A stretch of 64,000 bases of DNA from Snodgrassella alvi. GTDB taxonomy: Bacteria > Pseudomonadota > Gammaproteobacteria > Burkholderiales > Neisseriaceae. Shown here piece after piece: positions 1-10,087 of the stretch (position 1 is the first letter of the stretch; every line of letters starts with the position of its first letter). Location of the stretch: assembly GCF_040741455.2 (NCBI RefSeq), contig NZ_CP160328.2, positions 744,001 to 808,000 of the forward strand, read 5' to 3'. The translations under genes were made by a program, and so were the position numbers. The notes below the pieces were generated by a model that was not told where the DNA came from, made no database searches, and was given only the letters and a program-made list of their open reading frames with translations.

Positions 1-2
1 AG

Positions 3-77
3 CATGGACGTCTCAGTGCCGACGAAAAACAGTTACTCCTGCTGCTCTTAAGCCCGCCCAAAATGCCGTCAGCTTAG
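3..77 (+). CDS. dnaG: C-terminal end of probable DNA primase (partial)
   Basis: An open frame enters from the left edge and stops with TAG at 75-77. Its visible residues (RLSADEKQLLLLL...) read like the end of a helical C-terminal domain. It sits 59 bp upstream of rpoD on the same strand. In Neisseriaceae and many other proteobacteria the gene before rpoD is dnaG, the replication primase whose C-terminal domain binds DnaB helicase. The assignment rests on position more than on the 24 residues seen, so it is tentative. Confidence 0.45.
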   Translation, partial: HGRLSADEKQLLLLLLSPPKMPSA

Positions 78-136
78 CCTGACGTCTATTTTAACCCCTT
101 GCAGCGCCATAGCTGCTGCAATATATTGAGTAAAAT

Positions 137-2098
137 ATGGCAAACCCAACACCCAAAAAAACCACTATTGATAGTAGTAAGGAACAAGACGATACCCGTC
201 CGTTAACCGCTGAGGAACAACGTGCACGACTGCGTCAGCTGATTATTCAGGGCAAGGAACGTGGTTACATTACATATGCTGAAATAAATGATGCTTTGCC
301 GGATGAAATGTCGGATGCCGACCAGATTGATAACATTGTTTCGATGATATCTGGTCTTGGGATTCAGGTTACCGAAGAAGCACCTGATGCCGAAAGTCTG
401 CTAATGGGCGATAACACCGCCAACATGACTGACGACGATGCGGTAGCCGAAGCTGAAGCAGCTCTGTCTAATGCAGATAATGAATTTGGACGAACCACCG
501 ACCCCGTACGTATGTACATGCGCGAAATGGGTCAGGTAGACCTATTAACGCGTGAAGATGAAATCATCATCGCCAAAAAAATTGAGAATGCCCTGCGCAA
601 CATGATTCAGGCCATCTCTGCCTGCCCAGGTTCTGTAGCTGAAATACTGGCTTTGATTGATGCTGTACGCAAAGAAGAAATCAAAGTTGATGAAGTTGTA
701 GAGGCTATTGTCGACCCACATGAAGAACTTCTCGATGAACTGGGTATCGGTATCGATAGCAAAAATGAGGATACTGAGGTAGAGGACGACAATGAAGACA
801 GTGTTGACGTAGACGATGATTCTGAAGAAAACGAAGAAGAAAACGCTGCACTAGCAGCATCTGCTAATCTGGAAGAGCTGCGCCAAAAAACGCTAGAACA
901 CTTCGATGGAATTCAGAGCCGCTATGAAGCCATGGTTGCCGCACTTCAGGAGAAAGGCAGCAAAGACGCTACCTACCTCAAACTGCAAGAGGAAATTGCA
1001 GAGCAATTATTACAGGTACGCTTTGCTACCCGCCAGATTGAAAGCCTATGTGAAAACCTGCGCATGCGCGTCAATCAAGTACGACAGCTGGAACGAGATA
1101 TTCGCGATATAGCTCTGAATCGTGTGCATATGGAGCGTGATTACTTTATCAAAAGCTTTGCCAATCGCACTACCGATTTGGGCTGGGTAGATGAAGAACT
1201 TTCTCTAAACCGCGTCTGGACAGAAGCACTACGTCGTTTCCAGTATGCCATTATTGAAAAGCAAACTGAACTGGCTAATCTGGAAGAGGCCGCTCAGATT
1301 TCACTGGATGAGCTGAAACAGATTAACAAAAACATGGTCAAAAGTGAGCAGGAAACCGCTGCTGCCAAGCAAGAAATGATTCAGGCCAACTTGCGTCTGG
1401 TAATTTCTATTGCTAAAAAATACACCAATCGTGGTTTGCAATTTCTGGATTTAATTCAGGAAGGCAATATCGGCCTGATGAAAGCCGTGGATAAATTTGA
1501 ATATCGTCGAGGCTATAAATTCTCCACCTATGCCACCTGGTGGATACGACAGGCTATTACCCGTTCAATTGCAGATCAGGCTCGTACTATTCGCATACCG
1601 GTACATATGATTGAAACCATCAACAAAATGAATCGGATATCCCGTCAGTATTTGCAGGAAAACGGAGAAGAGGCCGACTCAGCCAAACTGGCTGAACTGA
1701 TGGAAATGCCGGAAGATAAAATCCGAAAAATCATGAAAATTGCCAAAGAACCGATTTCCATGGAAACACCAATTGGCGATGATGATGATTCACATCTGGG
1801 CGATTTCATTGAAGATGCGAATAACGTCGCACCGGCAGACGCAGCCATGTATTCCAGTCTGCGGGAAGTCACAAAAGATGTACTCGAAAGCCTAACACCG
1901 CGCGAAGCCAAAGTTTTGCGGATGCGCTTTGGTATCGACATGAATACAGATCATACACTCGAAGAAGTGGGCAAACAGTTTGATGTTACCCGCGAACGTA
2001 TTCGTCAAATTGAAGCTAAAGCATTACGCAAACTGCGTCACCCTACCCGCTCTGACCGGCTAAAGAGCTTTCTCGACAGTGACGAAAACAAACAGTAA
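137..2098 (+). CDS. rpoD: RNA polymerase primary sigma factor RpoD (sigma-70)
   Basis: Housekeeping sigma factor that directs core RNA polymerase to -10/-35 promoters. The 653 residues show the full primary-sigma layout. Region 1.1 lies near the N-terminus and region 1.2 around 120-155 ([11 protein letters not shown]). A non-conserved insert follows, with a very acidic stretch around 205-240. Region 2 is around 415-490, with the core-binding and -10 recognition motifs [12 protein letters not shown] and [10 protein letters not shown]. Region 3 comes next, and region 4 carries the -35 helix-turn-helix near 607-633 ([17 protein letters not shown]). The ATG at 137 gives a normal family N-terminus, though its ribosome binding site is weak. 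A strong terminator follows the stop. Confidence 0.98.
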   Translation: MANPTPKKTTIDSSKEQDDTRPLTAEEQRARLRQLIIQGKERGYITYAEINDALPDEMSDADQIDNIVSMISGLGIQVTEEAPDAESLLMGDNTANMTDDDAVAEAEAALSNADNEFGRTTDPVRMYMREMGQVDLLTREDEIIIAKKIENALRNMIQAISACPGSVAEILALIDAVRKEEIKVDEVVEAIVDPHEELLDELGIGIDSKNEDTEVEDDNEDSVDVDDDSEENEEENAALAASANLEELRQKTLEHFDGIQSRYEAMVAALQEKGSKDATYLKLQEEIAEQLLQVRFATRQIESLCENLRMRVNQVRQLERDIRDIALNRVHMERDYFIKSFANRTTDLGWVDEELSLNRVWTEALRRFQYAIIEKQTELANLEEAAQISLDELKQINKNMVKSEQETAAAKQEMIQANLRLVISIAKKYTNRGLQFLDLIQEGNIGLMKAVDKFEYRRGYKFSTYATWWIRQAITRSIADQARTIRIPVHMIETINKMNRISRQYLQENGEEADSAKLAELMEMPEDKIRKIMKIAKEPISMETPIGDDDDSHLGDFIEDANNVAPADAAMYSSLREVTKDVLESLTPREAKVLRMRFGIDMNTDHTLEEVGKQFDVTRERIRQIEAKALRKLRHPTRSDRLKSFLDSDENKQ

Positions 2099-2118
2099 AT
2101 TTTTTACTTTTAAAACCA

Positions 2119-2149
2119 AAATCATCCGCACTCTGCGGATGATTTTTTA
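2119..2149 (+). terminator. Rho-independent terminator of rpoD
   Basis: Perfect 10-bp stem (2121-2130 with 2134-2143), a 3-base loop and a run of T. It lies 20 bp after the rpoD stop and before the tRNA promoter. Confidence 0.9.
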
Positions 2150-2158
2150 TGTAAAACC

Positions 2159-2187
2159 TTGCAATCGTCTGACGTATTAGCTAAAAT
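2159..2187 (+). promoter_or_regulatory. Sigma-70 promoter of the CAU tRNA
   Basis: TTGCAA at 2159-2164 and TAAAAT at 2182-2187 are separated by exactly 17 bp. The -10 ends 11 bp before the mature tRNA 5' end, so the tRNA has its own promoter behind the rpoD terminator. Confidence 0.75.
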
Positions 2188-2198
2188 ACGCCTTTCTC

Positions 2199-2274
<76 letters not shown>

Positions 2275-3303
2275 AAAAACCTCATATGATTTTGTATCAG
2301 CTAGGTATCTAATTTAACAGTGCTGATTTCTTAATTATCTGCTATCTATTTATCAGAGATTTAGTTTATCTATTCTACTATTACTATTTAATCTCAATAA
2401 AAAATTAGCACAAAGCTTGAATTTTCATCTCATGAGATTTTTTTACCCAAAAAATCTAAGATATAAATTCAACAACATCAAAATTTTTCATTTTTTGGTT
2501 TAAACCTACAATAAAATTATTTTGATTCTGCTTTTAAACAAATGCAACTTTTCACAACCGAGGTTATTCAAAAATAATTAAAATTAAATATTTAATATAG
2601 ATATTTAACTTATTTTTTTCTGAAACATCCGTTCCTCTCTTTAGCATTTACTGCTTTTTAAAAACAAAATCAAGCGATAAAAAGAATGTTTTTGTTTAAA
2701 TTCAGCCATCTTTAAACCAAGATTTTTTGATTATTAAAACTCAACATAAGGACTAATATAATTTGATATCCAAATTTAGTTAACGCAAAACATTCTCTAC
2801 AACAAATTAGTTGCAAAATTCATACACTTATTTATATATTATTTATTTTTCTTTTTATAGCCTGAATTTCCCGCCAATAGAAGCTCTGGCAACAACCACA
2901 TTCAAAAAACATAAAATAATATTCCCTATAAATAACAAAACTTTCTATTAACACTTATAAATAGGTTCATAACATTTAGGGTGTATTAAAATAACAAAGT
3001 AAAGTTAACCACACTTTTTTTATTTTGAATGTTTTATTCAACATCATAGGTATGTCAAATGATTATATATATGAATATATTAGAATTTTTAATGATTCAC
3101 ACAAAAAATGCTAACAAACTAACTGACACAAACAATTAGCATTAAGTTAACTTTATTTGGATACGATATAACATATCTTCTATAATGAATTAATACTATT
3201 TAGTATTAATTCATTATCCAATTACATATATAAGCTTAATTAATTAAATTTTAATCAAGAGTTAAGATTTATTTTATAGAATCTGCAAAACCAAGGAAAA
3301 CTG
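2275..3303. other. AT-rich non-coding gap between the tRNA and the autotransporter
   Basis: About 1 kb, strongly AT-rich with many short homopolymer tracts. I see no convincing ORF or RNA gene and no copy of the tRNA 3' end that would mark an attachment site. The only distinct structure is the long palindrome at 3182-3217. The 5' untranslated region and promoter of the autotransporter presumably lie here. Confidence 0.7.
3182..3217. repeat. Perfect 36-bp palindrome upstream of the autotransporter
   Basis: 17-bp arms (3182-3198 and 3201-3217) match perfectly as an inverted repeat around a 2-base centre. The arm reads ATAATGAATTAATACTA. It ends 86 bp before the autotransporter ATG. It could be an operator for a dimeric regulator, a cruciform, or an mRNA hairpin if transcription starts upstream. 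No T-run of terminator type follows it. Confidence 0.8.
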
Positions 3304-6300
3304 ATGAATATCATCTACAAATCCAAATGGAGTGAATCTACCAATACATGGGTAGCCTGCTCGGAACTGACACGTGGCAAAACAAAAAATAACTGTATAA
3401 AGATTGCAACTTCTGTTGCTTTAGCTTTATTCAGCTATGGTTCTTATGCTGCTTGTTCTGTTAACGTATCAGGTGCATCAAATCCAGAAATTCAAGCAAA
3501 TGGTGAAACTTGTAATGCAGATGCAGGACAAACATATAATAAAATAACTGCTGAGCAAAATTCCAAAATTACTGGAACAAGCATTACAGTTAGTGGACCC
3601 TCGTCTAGTAATGCTCAAAAATCAATTTGGCTAAACAACTCAGAATTAATAGCAGATAATGTAAACACTTCTATTAGCAGACCTCAGCCAACAAGCAGTG
3701 CTATATTACTTGACAATGGTGCTAAAGCAACTATCAATAATGATCTTGTCGCAAACAATACGGGAAGTAACACAACCATAATTTCAAATCAAGGCGGTTC
3801 AAATTTACATGTAAAGGGAAATATTACTGTAAATGATAATGTTTATGCCAACGGGTTTCAAGATATTAATAATACAAATAGTACAATGAATGTCGATGGA
3901 GATATAAATATAAATGCAATTAGCAGTCGTCGATCCAAAGGAAATACTGCTATTATGAATTCTGATGGTATCATAAATGCAAATAATATTAATATTGAAC
4001 AATCGGCTAAAGATAATGCCATTTATCAAGAATCAAATGATCTAAATTCAAACTCAATTTTGAATATCAAAAATGATTTAAATATTACAACAACTGGATC
4101 AGGTCCAGACTCTGTAATTGAAGTGCTTTCAGGTAAAATGAGCATAGGTGGAAATACATCAATAAACGTGAATACTGCAGAGACAAATACTTCGGCTATT
4201 CATGTTCAAAACGCAACTTACGAATCTAATGGTAATACATCAATCATAGCAAAAGATAGTGACTCTTTAGAAGAAGATAACAGTTTAATTGGAGTAACAT
4301 TATCTGAAAACAGTACTTTTACTAATAAAGGAAAATTTACAGTCAATAACGGGAAAAATACTGTTATTGCCACTGATGAAGCGCTAATCGAAACAGACAA
4401 CGTAACCTATAATAATACATCTTCTGCAAATACAAGTAGTAACGTTGATACGGTAAAACACAGAGGAAAAGGTACTTTATCAATTAATAATGATGGAGTA
4501 CTAAACTCGACAGCTACTAAGTCTTCTATTCAAGCAAATGGTTCAGTCCTAAGGAATGAGGGAAATGGTAAAATTATTGTAAAAAATAATGGAACACTAT
4601 CTGGTAATATTAATAATGATAATGCAGGTGAAATTACTATTAATAATAATAAATCTATAGATCAAGGATCTATAAATAATAATTCAAATGGTAAAATAAC
4701 CCTTAATAACAATGAACAAGGCACTATTGTAAGCGACGTAGTTAACAAAAATACCGGTTCGATCAATATTGTTAATGATAATATTCTGGCCGGTACCATT
4801 ACGAATACTGGTGATGCGATCACTTCTGCTGCTAATAATATTGATATTACCAATAACAAAAATCTTACTGGTACGGTTACTAATAATGGCAAAGGTAGTA
4901 TCCATGTTCAGAATACTAAAAATACTGGCTCAATCACCGGTAATATCACTAATGGTGGTTCCGGTAGCATTACTTTAGATAATGAAGGTAATTCCAGCAG
5001 TAATCAGATTAACAATACCGATACCGGTTTGATTACTATCAATAATAAAGACACTGGTGTAATTAATAGTGCGATTAGTAACTCTTCCACCGGTGCTATT
5101 AAGATTGTTAATGATAATGTTCTGGGCGGCACCATTACTAATACTGGTAATGCGAGCACTACTGCTGCTAATAATATTGATATTACCAATAACAAAAATC
5201 TTACTGGTACGGTTATTAATAATGGCAAAGGTAGTATCCATGTTCAGAATACTAAAGATACTGGTTCAATTACCGGTAATATCATTAATGGTGGTTCCGG
5301 TAGCATTACTTTAGATAATGAAGGTAATTCCAGCAGTAATCAGATTAACAATACCGATACCGGTTCGATTACTATCAATAATAAAGACACTGGTGTAATT
5401 GATAGTGCGATTAGTAACTCTTCCACCGGTGCTATTAAGATTGTTAATGATAATGTTCTGGGCGGCACCATTACCAATACTGGTAATGCGAGCACTACTG
5501 CTGCTAATAATATTGATATTACCAATAACAAAAATCTTACTGGTACGGTTATTAATAATGGCAAAGGTAGTATCCATGTTCAGAATACTAAAGATGCCGG
5601 TTCAATTACCGGTAATATCACTAATGGTGGTTCCGGTAGCATTACTTTAGATAATGAAGGTAATTCCAGCAGTAATCAGATTAACAATACCGATACCGGT
5701 TTGATTACTATCAATAATAAAGACACTGGTGTAATTAATAGTGCGATTAGTAACTCTTCCACCGGTGCTATTAAGATTGTTAATGATAATGTTCTGGGCG
5801 GCACCATTACCAATACTGGTAATGCGAGCACTACTGCTGCTAATAATATTGATATTACCAATAACAAAAATCTTACTGGTACGGTTATTAATAATGGCAA
5901 AGGTAGTATCCATGTTCAGAATACTAAAGATGCCGGTTCAATTACCGGTAATATCACTAATGGTGGTTCCGGTAGCATTACTTTAGATAATGAAGGTAAT
6001 TCCAGCAGTAATCAGATTAACAATACCGATACCGGTTTGATTACTATCAATAATAAAGACACTGGTGTAATTAATAGTGCGATTAGTAACTCTTCCACCG
6101 GTGCTATTAAGATTGTTAATGATAATGTTCTGGGCGGCACCATTACCAATACTGGTAATGCGAGCACTACTGCTGCTAATAATATTGATATTACCAATAA
6201 CAAAAATCTTACTGGTACGGTTATTAATAATGGCAAAGGTAGTATCCATGTTCAGAATACTAAAGATACTGGCTCAATTACCGGTAATATCACTAATGGT

Positions 6301-9300
6301 GGTTCCGGTAGCATTACTTTAGATAATGAAGGTAATTCCAGCAGTAATCAGATTAACAATACCGATACCGGTTTGATTACTATCAATAATAAAGACACTG
6401 GTGTAATTAATAGTGCGATTAGTAACTCTTCCACCGGTGCTATTAAGATTGTTAATGATAATGTTCTGGGCGGCACCATTACTAATACTGGTAATGCGAT
6501 CACTTCTGCTGCTAATAATATTGATATTACCAATAACAAAAATCTTACTGGTACGGTTACTAATAATGGCAAAGGTAGTATCCATGTTCAGAATACTAAA
6601 AATACTGGCTCAATCACCGGTAATATCACTAATGGTGGTTCCGGTAGCATTACTTTAGATAATGAAGGTAATTCCAGCAGTAATCAGATTAACAATACCG
6701 ATACCGGTTTGATTACTATCAATAATAAAGACACTGGTGTAATTAATAGTGCGATTAGTAACTCTTCCACCGGTGCTATTAAGATTGTTAATGATAATGT
6801 TCTGGGCGGCACCATTACTAATACTGGTAATGCGAGCACTACTGCTGCTAATAATATTGATATTACCAATAACAAAAATCTTACTGGTACGGTTATTAAT
6901 AATGGCAAAGGTAGTATCCATGTTCAGAATACTAAAGATACTGGTTCAATTACCGGTAATATCATTAATGGTGGTTCCGGTAGCATTACTTTAGATAATG
7001 AAGGTAATTCCAGCAGTAATCAGATTAACAATACCGATACCGGTTCGATTACTATCAATAATAAAGACACTGGTGTAATTGATAGTGCGATTAGTAACTC
7101 TTCCACCGGTGCTATTAAGATTGTTAATGATAATGTTCTGGGCGGCACCATTACCAATACTGGTAATGCGAGCACTACTGCTGCTAATAATATTGATATT
7201 ACCAATAACAAAAATCTTACTGGTACGGTTATTAATAATGGCAAAGGTAGTATCCATGTTCAGAATACTAAAGATGCCGGTTCAATTACCGGTAATATCA
7301 CTAATGGTGGTTCCGGTAGCATTACTTTAGATAATGAAGGTAATTCCAGCAGTAATCAGATTAACAATACCGATACCGGTTTGATTACTATCAATAATAA
7401 AGACACTGGTGTAATTAATAGTGCGATTAGTAACTCTTCCACCGGTGCTATTAAGATTGTTAATGATAATGTTCTGGGCGGCACCATTATCAATACTGGG
7501 GCTAAAGGGCTTTCTGATACTAATAATATTAATATTATTAATAACAGAAAAATTACCGGCAATATCACTAACCAAGGAACGGGTAGTATCGAGGTTACCA
7601 ATAATGCTGATGGTGAGCTAGATGGTGATATTTCTAATGAAAGTTCCGGAATAATATCTCTGATAAACAACGGTAATATTGATAACCAAGCTACAGGAGT
7701 CAGCAGCAGTACCGGAAAAATTAACAATTTGAATAACGGCACTTTAAAGATTACCAATAACAATACTATGAGCAGAGCATTTGATAATAATGGTACCGGT
7801 ACGCTTATAGTAGAAAATAATGGTCAAATGAATGGAAATAAGATTACTAACAATGATGAAGGTACTATAGAAATTCATAATAATCTGAATGGTCATCTTG
7901 ATAGCGAAATTACGAATACCAAAAAAGGTAATATCCAAATTACAAACGATGATGTTTTAGGTGGTTTAATAGCTAATTTGGGTGAACGCAAAGGATCAGA
8001 TGAAAATAATATTGAGATTATCAATAGAAAGACACTAACAAGTACTATCCGTAACGATGCTTCAGGGGCAATCAAAATCAGCAATGAAAGCTCAGGTAAT
8101 CTCAGCAGTAATATTATTAATAACCGCTCTGGTAAGATCAGTTTTATCAATCAGGGGGTAAGCTCTCCTGCACAGATTACCAACTCTGGAACTGGTGAAG
8201 TTTCGGTCATCAATAATCATATACTTCGAACAGATGTAACTAATGATGCAACTAGTTCCGGTTTGATATCATTTAGTAACACCGCTGATTTTGATGGTAA
8301 TCTTATCAATGCCAATTCTGGTTCAATTATAGGCGTAAACACTGGAAACTTTACCGGTACCACCAGTAATTCAGGTTTTGCCAAAAACGGAAAAATTGAT
8401 CTTGATAACCAGGGTATTTGGACAAATACCGGCAATTCTGTGCTTACCAATCTGACAAACAGCAAAGGAACGATTAAATTTCCAGAGATTCCTTCAGTAG
8501 ATGCTGCTGATAAAGATAAATACCATAGCATAACAGTAAAAGGTGACTATACGGGTGGTGGTCAGATGTACGTTAATACGTTCTGGAATAAGGATGGCAC
8601 CACTTACAGTGACCGTGTAGACATTGCTGGAAATGTAATCGGGAATAAACCGACAACTGTACATACAGCCAATAAAAATGGAATCTATGGTGATGTAACG
8701 CAGAAAGAAATACCTATCCATTCTGCTGTCGTTGTACACGTAGACGGACAAACAACAGGAAGTGACTTTACAGGTAAAGCTCCAACTACAAATGCCGGTG
8801 AAGCACAGCTTGAAAAAATCAACACCACCCGTGCGGATGGTTCAGCAGGAACAGATTATGCATGGACTTTAAAAGCTAAGGGCAAAACTGGTCCAGACAA
8901 ACCCAATCCACCTGAAGTACCCATTTATGCAGAACCGGTATCAGGCTATGTACAAATGCCTACAGCAGATATGGAACTAGGCTTTACTACGATCGGTACA
9001 TTGCATGAACGTCGTAGTGAAAATCAGACTTACAATATCAACGGTACCAATAATACGGCTCTAGGTGAAGACCAACAGCAAACTTGGGCCAGAGTAGTTG
9101 TAAAACATCTGGATAAAGATGGTAAGAAACGTTTGGATACAGCCGGAAATCAGTCTGTTCTTCAAATTGGTCACGATTTTATATTGGATGAAAACGATAA
9201 AAATGGTACACGCCGACATGTAGGTGGCTATGTAGCTTATGGTCATAATGAAAATGACTTCCGAGATCAATATCGCGCAGAAAACGGTAGAGTTGTAGAT

Positions 9301-9921
9301 GACCACTACAATGGTAAAGGCCGTACGGATGCAGTAAGTGTTGGTGGCTATGGTACATTCTACGGTATTAATGGTGGCTATGTAGATCTTGTAGGCCAAG
9401 TAACTTATCTACGTAATAAATATAGTGCACGCTCTAATGAGTCCGAGCATCAAAATGGCTGGGGTGCAGCATTATCCGCTGAAACTGGAAAATCCTTCAT
9501 TGTTTATGGTAACAACTGGTTTATCGAACCACAGGCTCAGTTGGTTTATCAGTATTTGTCTCTGGATGATTTTAATGACCGTATTCGCCATGTTGATCAG
9601 CACGACCCATCTGCATTGCGCGGTCGTGTAGGTATGCGCTTTGGCTATAACGGTGATGTAACGGATAATTTACCACCTTCATCATTCTATGGCGTTGCGA
9701 ATATCTGGCATGATTTTGTTAATCCAAAATCTGTTGATATTGGCCGCGATAGCTTAAAAGAAGAATATGCTAAAACCTGGGGAGAGCTCGGTTTGGGTAT
9801 TCAACTGCCAATTACCAAACAAAGTGATTTTTACGGAGATGTACGTTACGAGAAAAACTTCGGTAGCGACAAACGTAAAGGTTTCAAGGGCACAATGGGT
9901 TATAAATATACCTGGTTATAA
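3304..9921 (+). CDS. Giant repeat-containing autotransporter adhesin (type Va secretion)
   Basis: A 2205-residue surface protein. The N-terminus (MNIIYKSKWSES, then VACSELTRG) is the extended signal peptide region of large autotransporters. It is followed by a hydrophobic signal core ending near SYAACS. The passenger, about residues 55-1870, is rich in Asn, Ser, Thr and Gly with short beta-helix-like repeats. Residues about 483-1378 are eight near-identical 112-residue units. The C-terminal 310 residues or so form an autotransporter beta-barrel, ending in YKYTWL. The barrel should insert in the outer membrane through BAM and export the passenger. No catalytic motif is seen, so a role in adhesion or biofilm is inferred from architecture. 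The ATG has a weak purine tract (AAGGAAAA) upstream. Confidence 0.9.
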   Translation: MNIIYKSKWSESTNTWVACSELTRGKTKNNCIKIATSVALALFSYGSYAACSVNVSGASNPEIQANGETCNADAGQTYNKITAEQNSKITGTSITVSGPSSSNAQKSIWLNNSELIADNVNTSISRPQPTSSAILLDNGAKATINNDLVANNTGSNTTIISNQGGSNLHVKGNITVNDNVYANGFQDINNTNSTMNVDGDININAISSRRSKGNTAIMNSDGIINANNINIEQSAKDNAIYQESNDLNSNSILNIKNDLNITTTGSGPDSVIEVLSGKMSIGGNTSINVNTAETNTSAIHVQNATYESNGNTSIIAKDSDSLEEDNSLIGVTLSENSTFTNKGKFTVNNGKNTVIATDEALIETDNVTYNNTSSANTSSNVDTVKHRGKGTLSINNDGVLNSTATKSSIQANGSVLRNEGNGKIIVKNNGTLSGNINNDNAGEITINNNKSIDQGSINNNSNGKITLNNNEQGTIVSDVVNKNTGSINIVNDNILAGTITNTGDAITSAANNIDITNNKNLTGTVTNNGKGSIHVQNTKNTGSITGNITNGGSGSITLDNEGNSSSNQINNTDTGLITINNKDTGVINSAISNSSTGAIKIVNDNVLGGTITNTGNASTTAANNIDITNNKNLTGTVINNGKGSIHVQNTKDTGSITGNIINGGSGSITLDNEGNSSSNQINNTDTGSITINNKDTGVIDSAISNSSTGAIKIVNDNVLGGTITNTGNASTTAANNIDITNNKNLTGTVINNGKGSIHVQNTKDAGSITGNITNGGSGSITLDNEGNSSSNQINNTDTGLITINNKDTGVINSAISNSSTGAIKIVNDNVLGGTITNTGNASTTAANNIDITNNKNLTGTVINNGKGSIHVQNTKDAGSITGNITNGGSGSITLDNEGNSSSNQINNTDTGLITINNKDTGVINSAISNSSTGAIKIVNDNVLGGTITNTGNASTTAANNIDITNNKNLTGTVINNGKGSIHVQNTKDTGSITGNITNGGSGSITLDNEGNSSSNQINNTDTGLITINNKDTGVINSAISNSSTGAIKIVNDNVLGGTITNTGNAITSAANNIDITNNKNLTGTVTNNGKGSIHVQNTKNTGSITGNITNGGSGSITLDNEGNSSSNQINNTDTGLITINNKDTGVINSAISNSSTGAIKIVNDNVLGGTITNTGNASTTAANNIDITNNKNLTGTVINNGKGSIHVQNTKDTGSITGNIINGGSGSITLDNEGNSSSNQINNTDTGSITINNKDTGVIDSAISNSSTGAIKIVNDNVLGGTITNTGNASTTAANNIDITNNKNLTGTVINNGKGSIHVQNTKDAGSITGNITNGGSGSITLDNEGNSSSNQINNTDTGLITINNKDTGVINSAISNSSTGAIKIVNDNVLGGTIINTGAKGLSDTNNINIINNRKITGNITNQGTGSIEVTNNADGELDGDISNESSGIISLINNGNIDNQATGVSSSTGKINNLNNGTLKITNNNTMSRAFDNNGTGTLIVENNGQMNGNKITNNDEGTIEIHNNLNGHLDSEITNTKKGNIQITNDDVLGGLIANLGERKGSDENNIEIINRKTLTSTIRNDASGAIKISNESSGNLSSNIINNRSGKISFINQGVSSPAQITNSGTGEVSVINNHILRTDVTNDATSSGLISFSNTADFDGNLINANSGSIIGVNTGNFTGTTSNSGFAKNGKIDLDNQGIWTNTGNSVLTNLTNSKGTIKFPEIPSVDAADKDKYHSITVKGDYTGGGQMYVNTFWNKDGTTYSDRVDIAGNVIGNKPTTVHTANKNGIYGDVTQKEIPIHSAVVVHVDGQTTGSDFTGKAPTTNAGEAQLEKINTTRADGSAGTDYAWTLKAKGKTGPDKPNPPEVPIYAEPVSGYVQMPTADMELGFTTIGTLHERRSENQTYNINGTNNTALGEDQQQTWARVVVKHLDKDGKKRLDTAGNQSVLQIGHDFILDENDKNGTRRHVGGYVAYGHNENDFRDQYRAENGRVVDDHYNGKGRTDAVSVGGYGTFYGINGGYVDLVGQVTYLRNKYSARSNESEHQNGWGAALSAETGKSFIVYGNNWFIEPQAQLVYQYLSLDDFNDRIRHVDQHDPSALRGRVGMRFGYNGDVTDNLPPSSFYGVANIWHDFVNPKSVDIGRDSLKEEYAKTWGELGLGIQLPITKQSDFYGDVRYEKNFGSDKRKGFKGTMGYKYTWL
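4750..7497 (+). repeat. Eight tandem 336-bp (112-residue) direct repeats plus a partial ninth
   Basis: Units begin at about 4750, 5086, 5422, 5758, 6094, 6430, 6766 and 7102, with a partial copy from 7438 to about 7497. Each is exactly 336 bp and in frame. Copies differ at only a few positions, such as ASTT/AITS, KDTG/KDAG/KNTG, and GLIT...VINS versus GSIT...VIDS. The variant pattern of units 1-2-3 recurs in units 6-7-8. Such arrays can expand or contract by recombination and are hard to assemble from short reads. Confidence 0.97.
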
Positions 9922-9966
9922 ACCTGTAATTGCAAAATTGACAGTATGATGTAATAACAGGTTCGC

Positions 9967-10004
9967 AACAGGACAAAACTGCAAAAGGTTTTGTCCTGTT
10001 TTTT
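9967..10004 (+). terminator. Rho-independent terminator of the autotransporter gene
   Basis: Perfect 13-bp stem (9967-9979 with 9988-10000), an 8-base loop and a T-run, 46 bp after the stop codon. Confidence 0.92.
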
Positions 10005-10032
10005 AATTTCACAAAATTTTTGGCCGAATAGC

Positions 10033-10063
10033 TTGACCTTACCTACACGTAAAGGTTTAAGCT
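10033..10063 (+). promoter_or_regulatory. CueR-type (MerR-family) copper-responsive promoter of cueO
   Basis: TTGACC at 10033-10038 and TAAGCT at 10058-10063 are separated by 19 bp, the over-long spacer typical of MerR-family promoters. The spacer carries the dyad ACCTTAC...GTAAAGGT, much like the CueR box of E. coli copA and cueO promoters. The regulator gene is not in this window next to the site. Confidence 0.8.
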
Positions 10064-10087
10064 ATTTATTTTTATAGAGGAATTATC

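Noticed and set aside
2275-3303. Idea of a genomic island integrated at the CAU tRNA
   Set aside because: No integrase gene, no direct repeat of the tRNA 3' end found by reading. The autotransporter has no mobile-element genes next to it.
4750-7497. Regular repeats considered as a CRISPR array
   Set aside because: Units are 336 bp, fully contiguous and in frame with a large protein gene; no short repeat-spacer pattern.
4662-7575. Repeated 74- to 88-codon frames on the minus strand and 81-83 on the plus strand every 336 bp
   Set aside because: They arise from the autotransporter repeats read in other frames. The identical spacing reflects the repeat unit, not separate genes.
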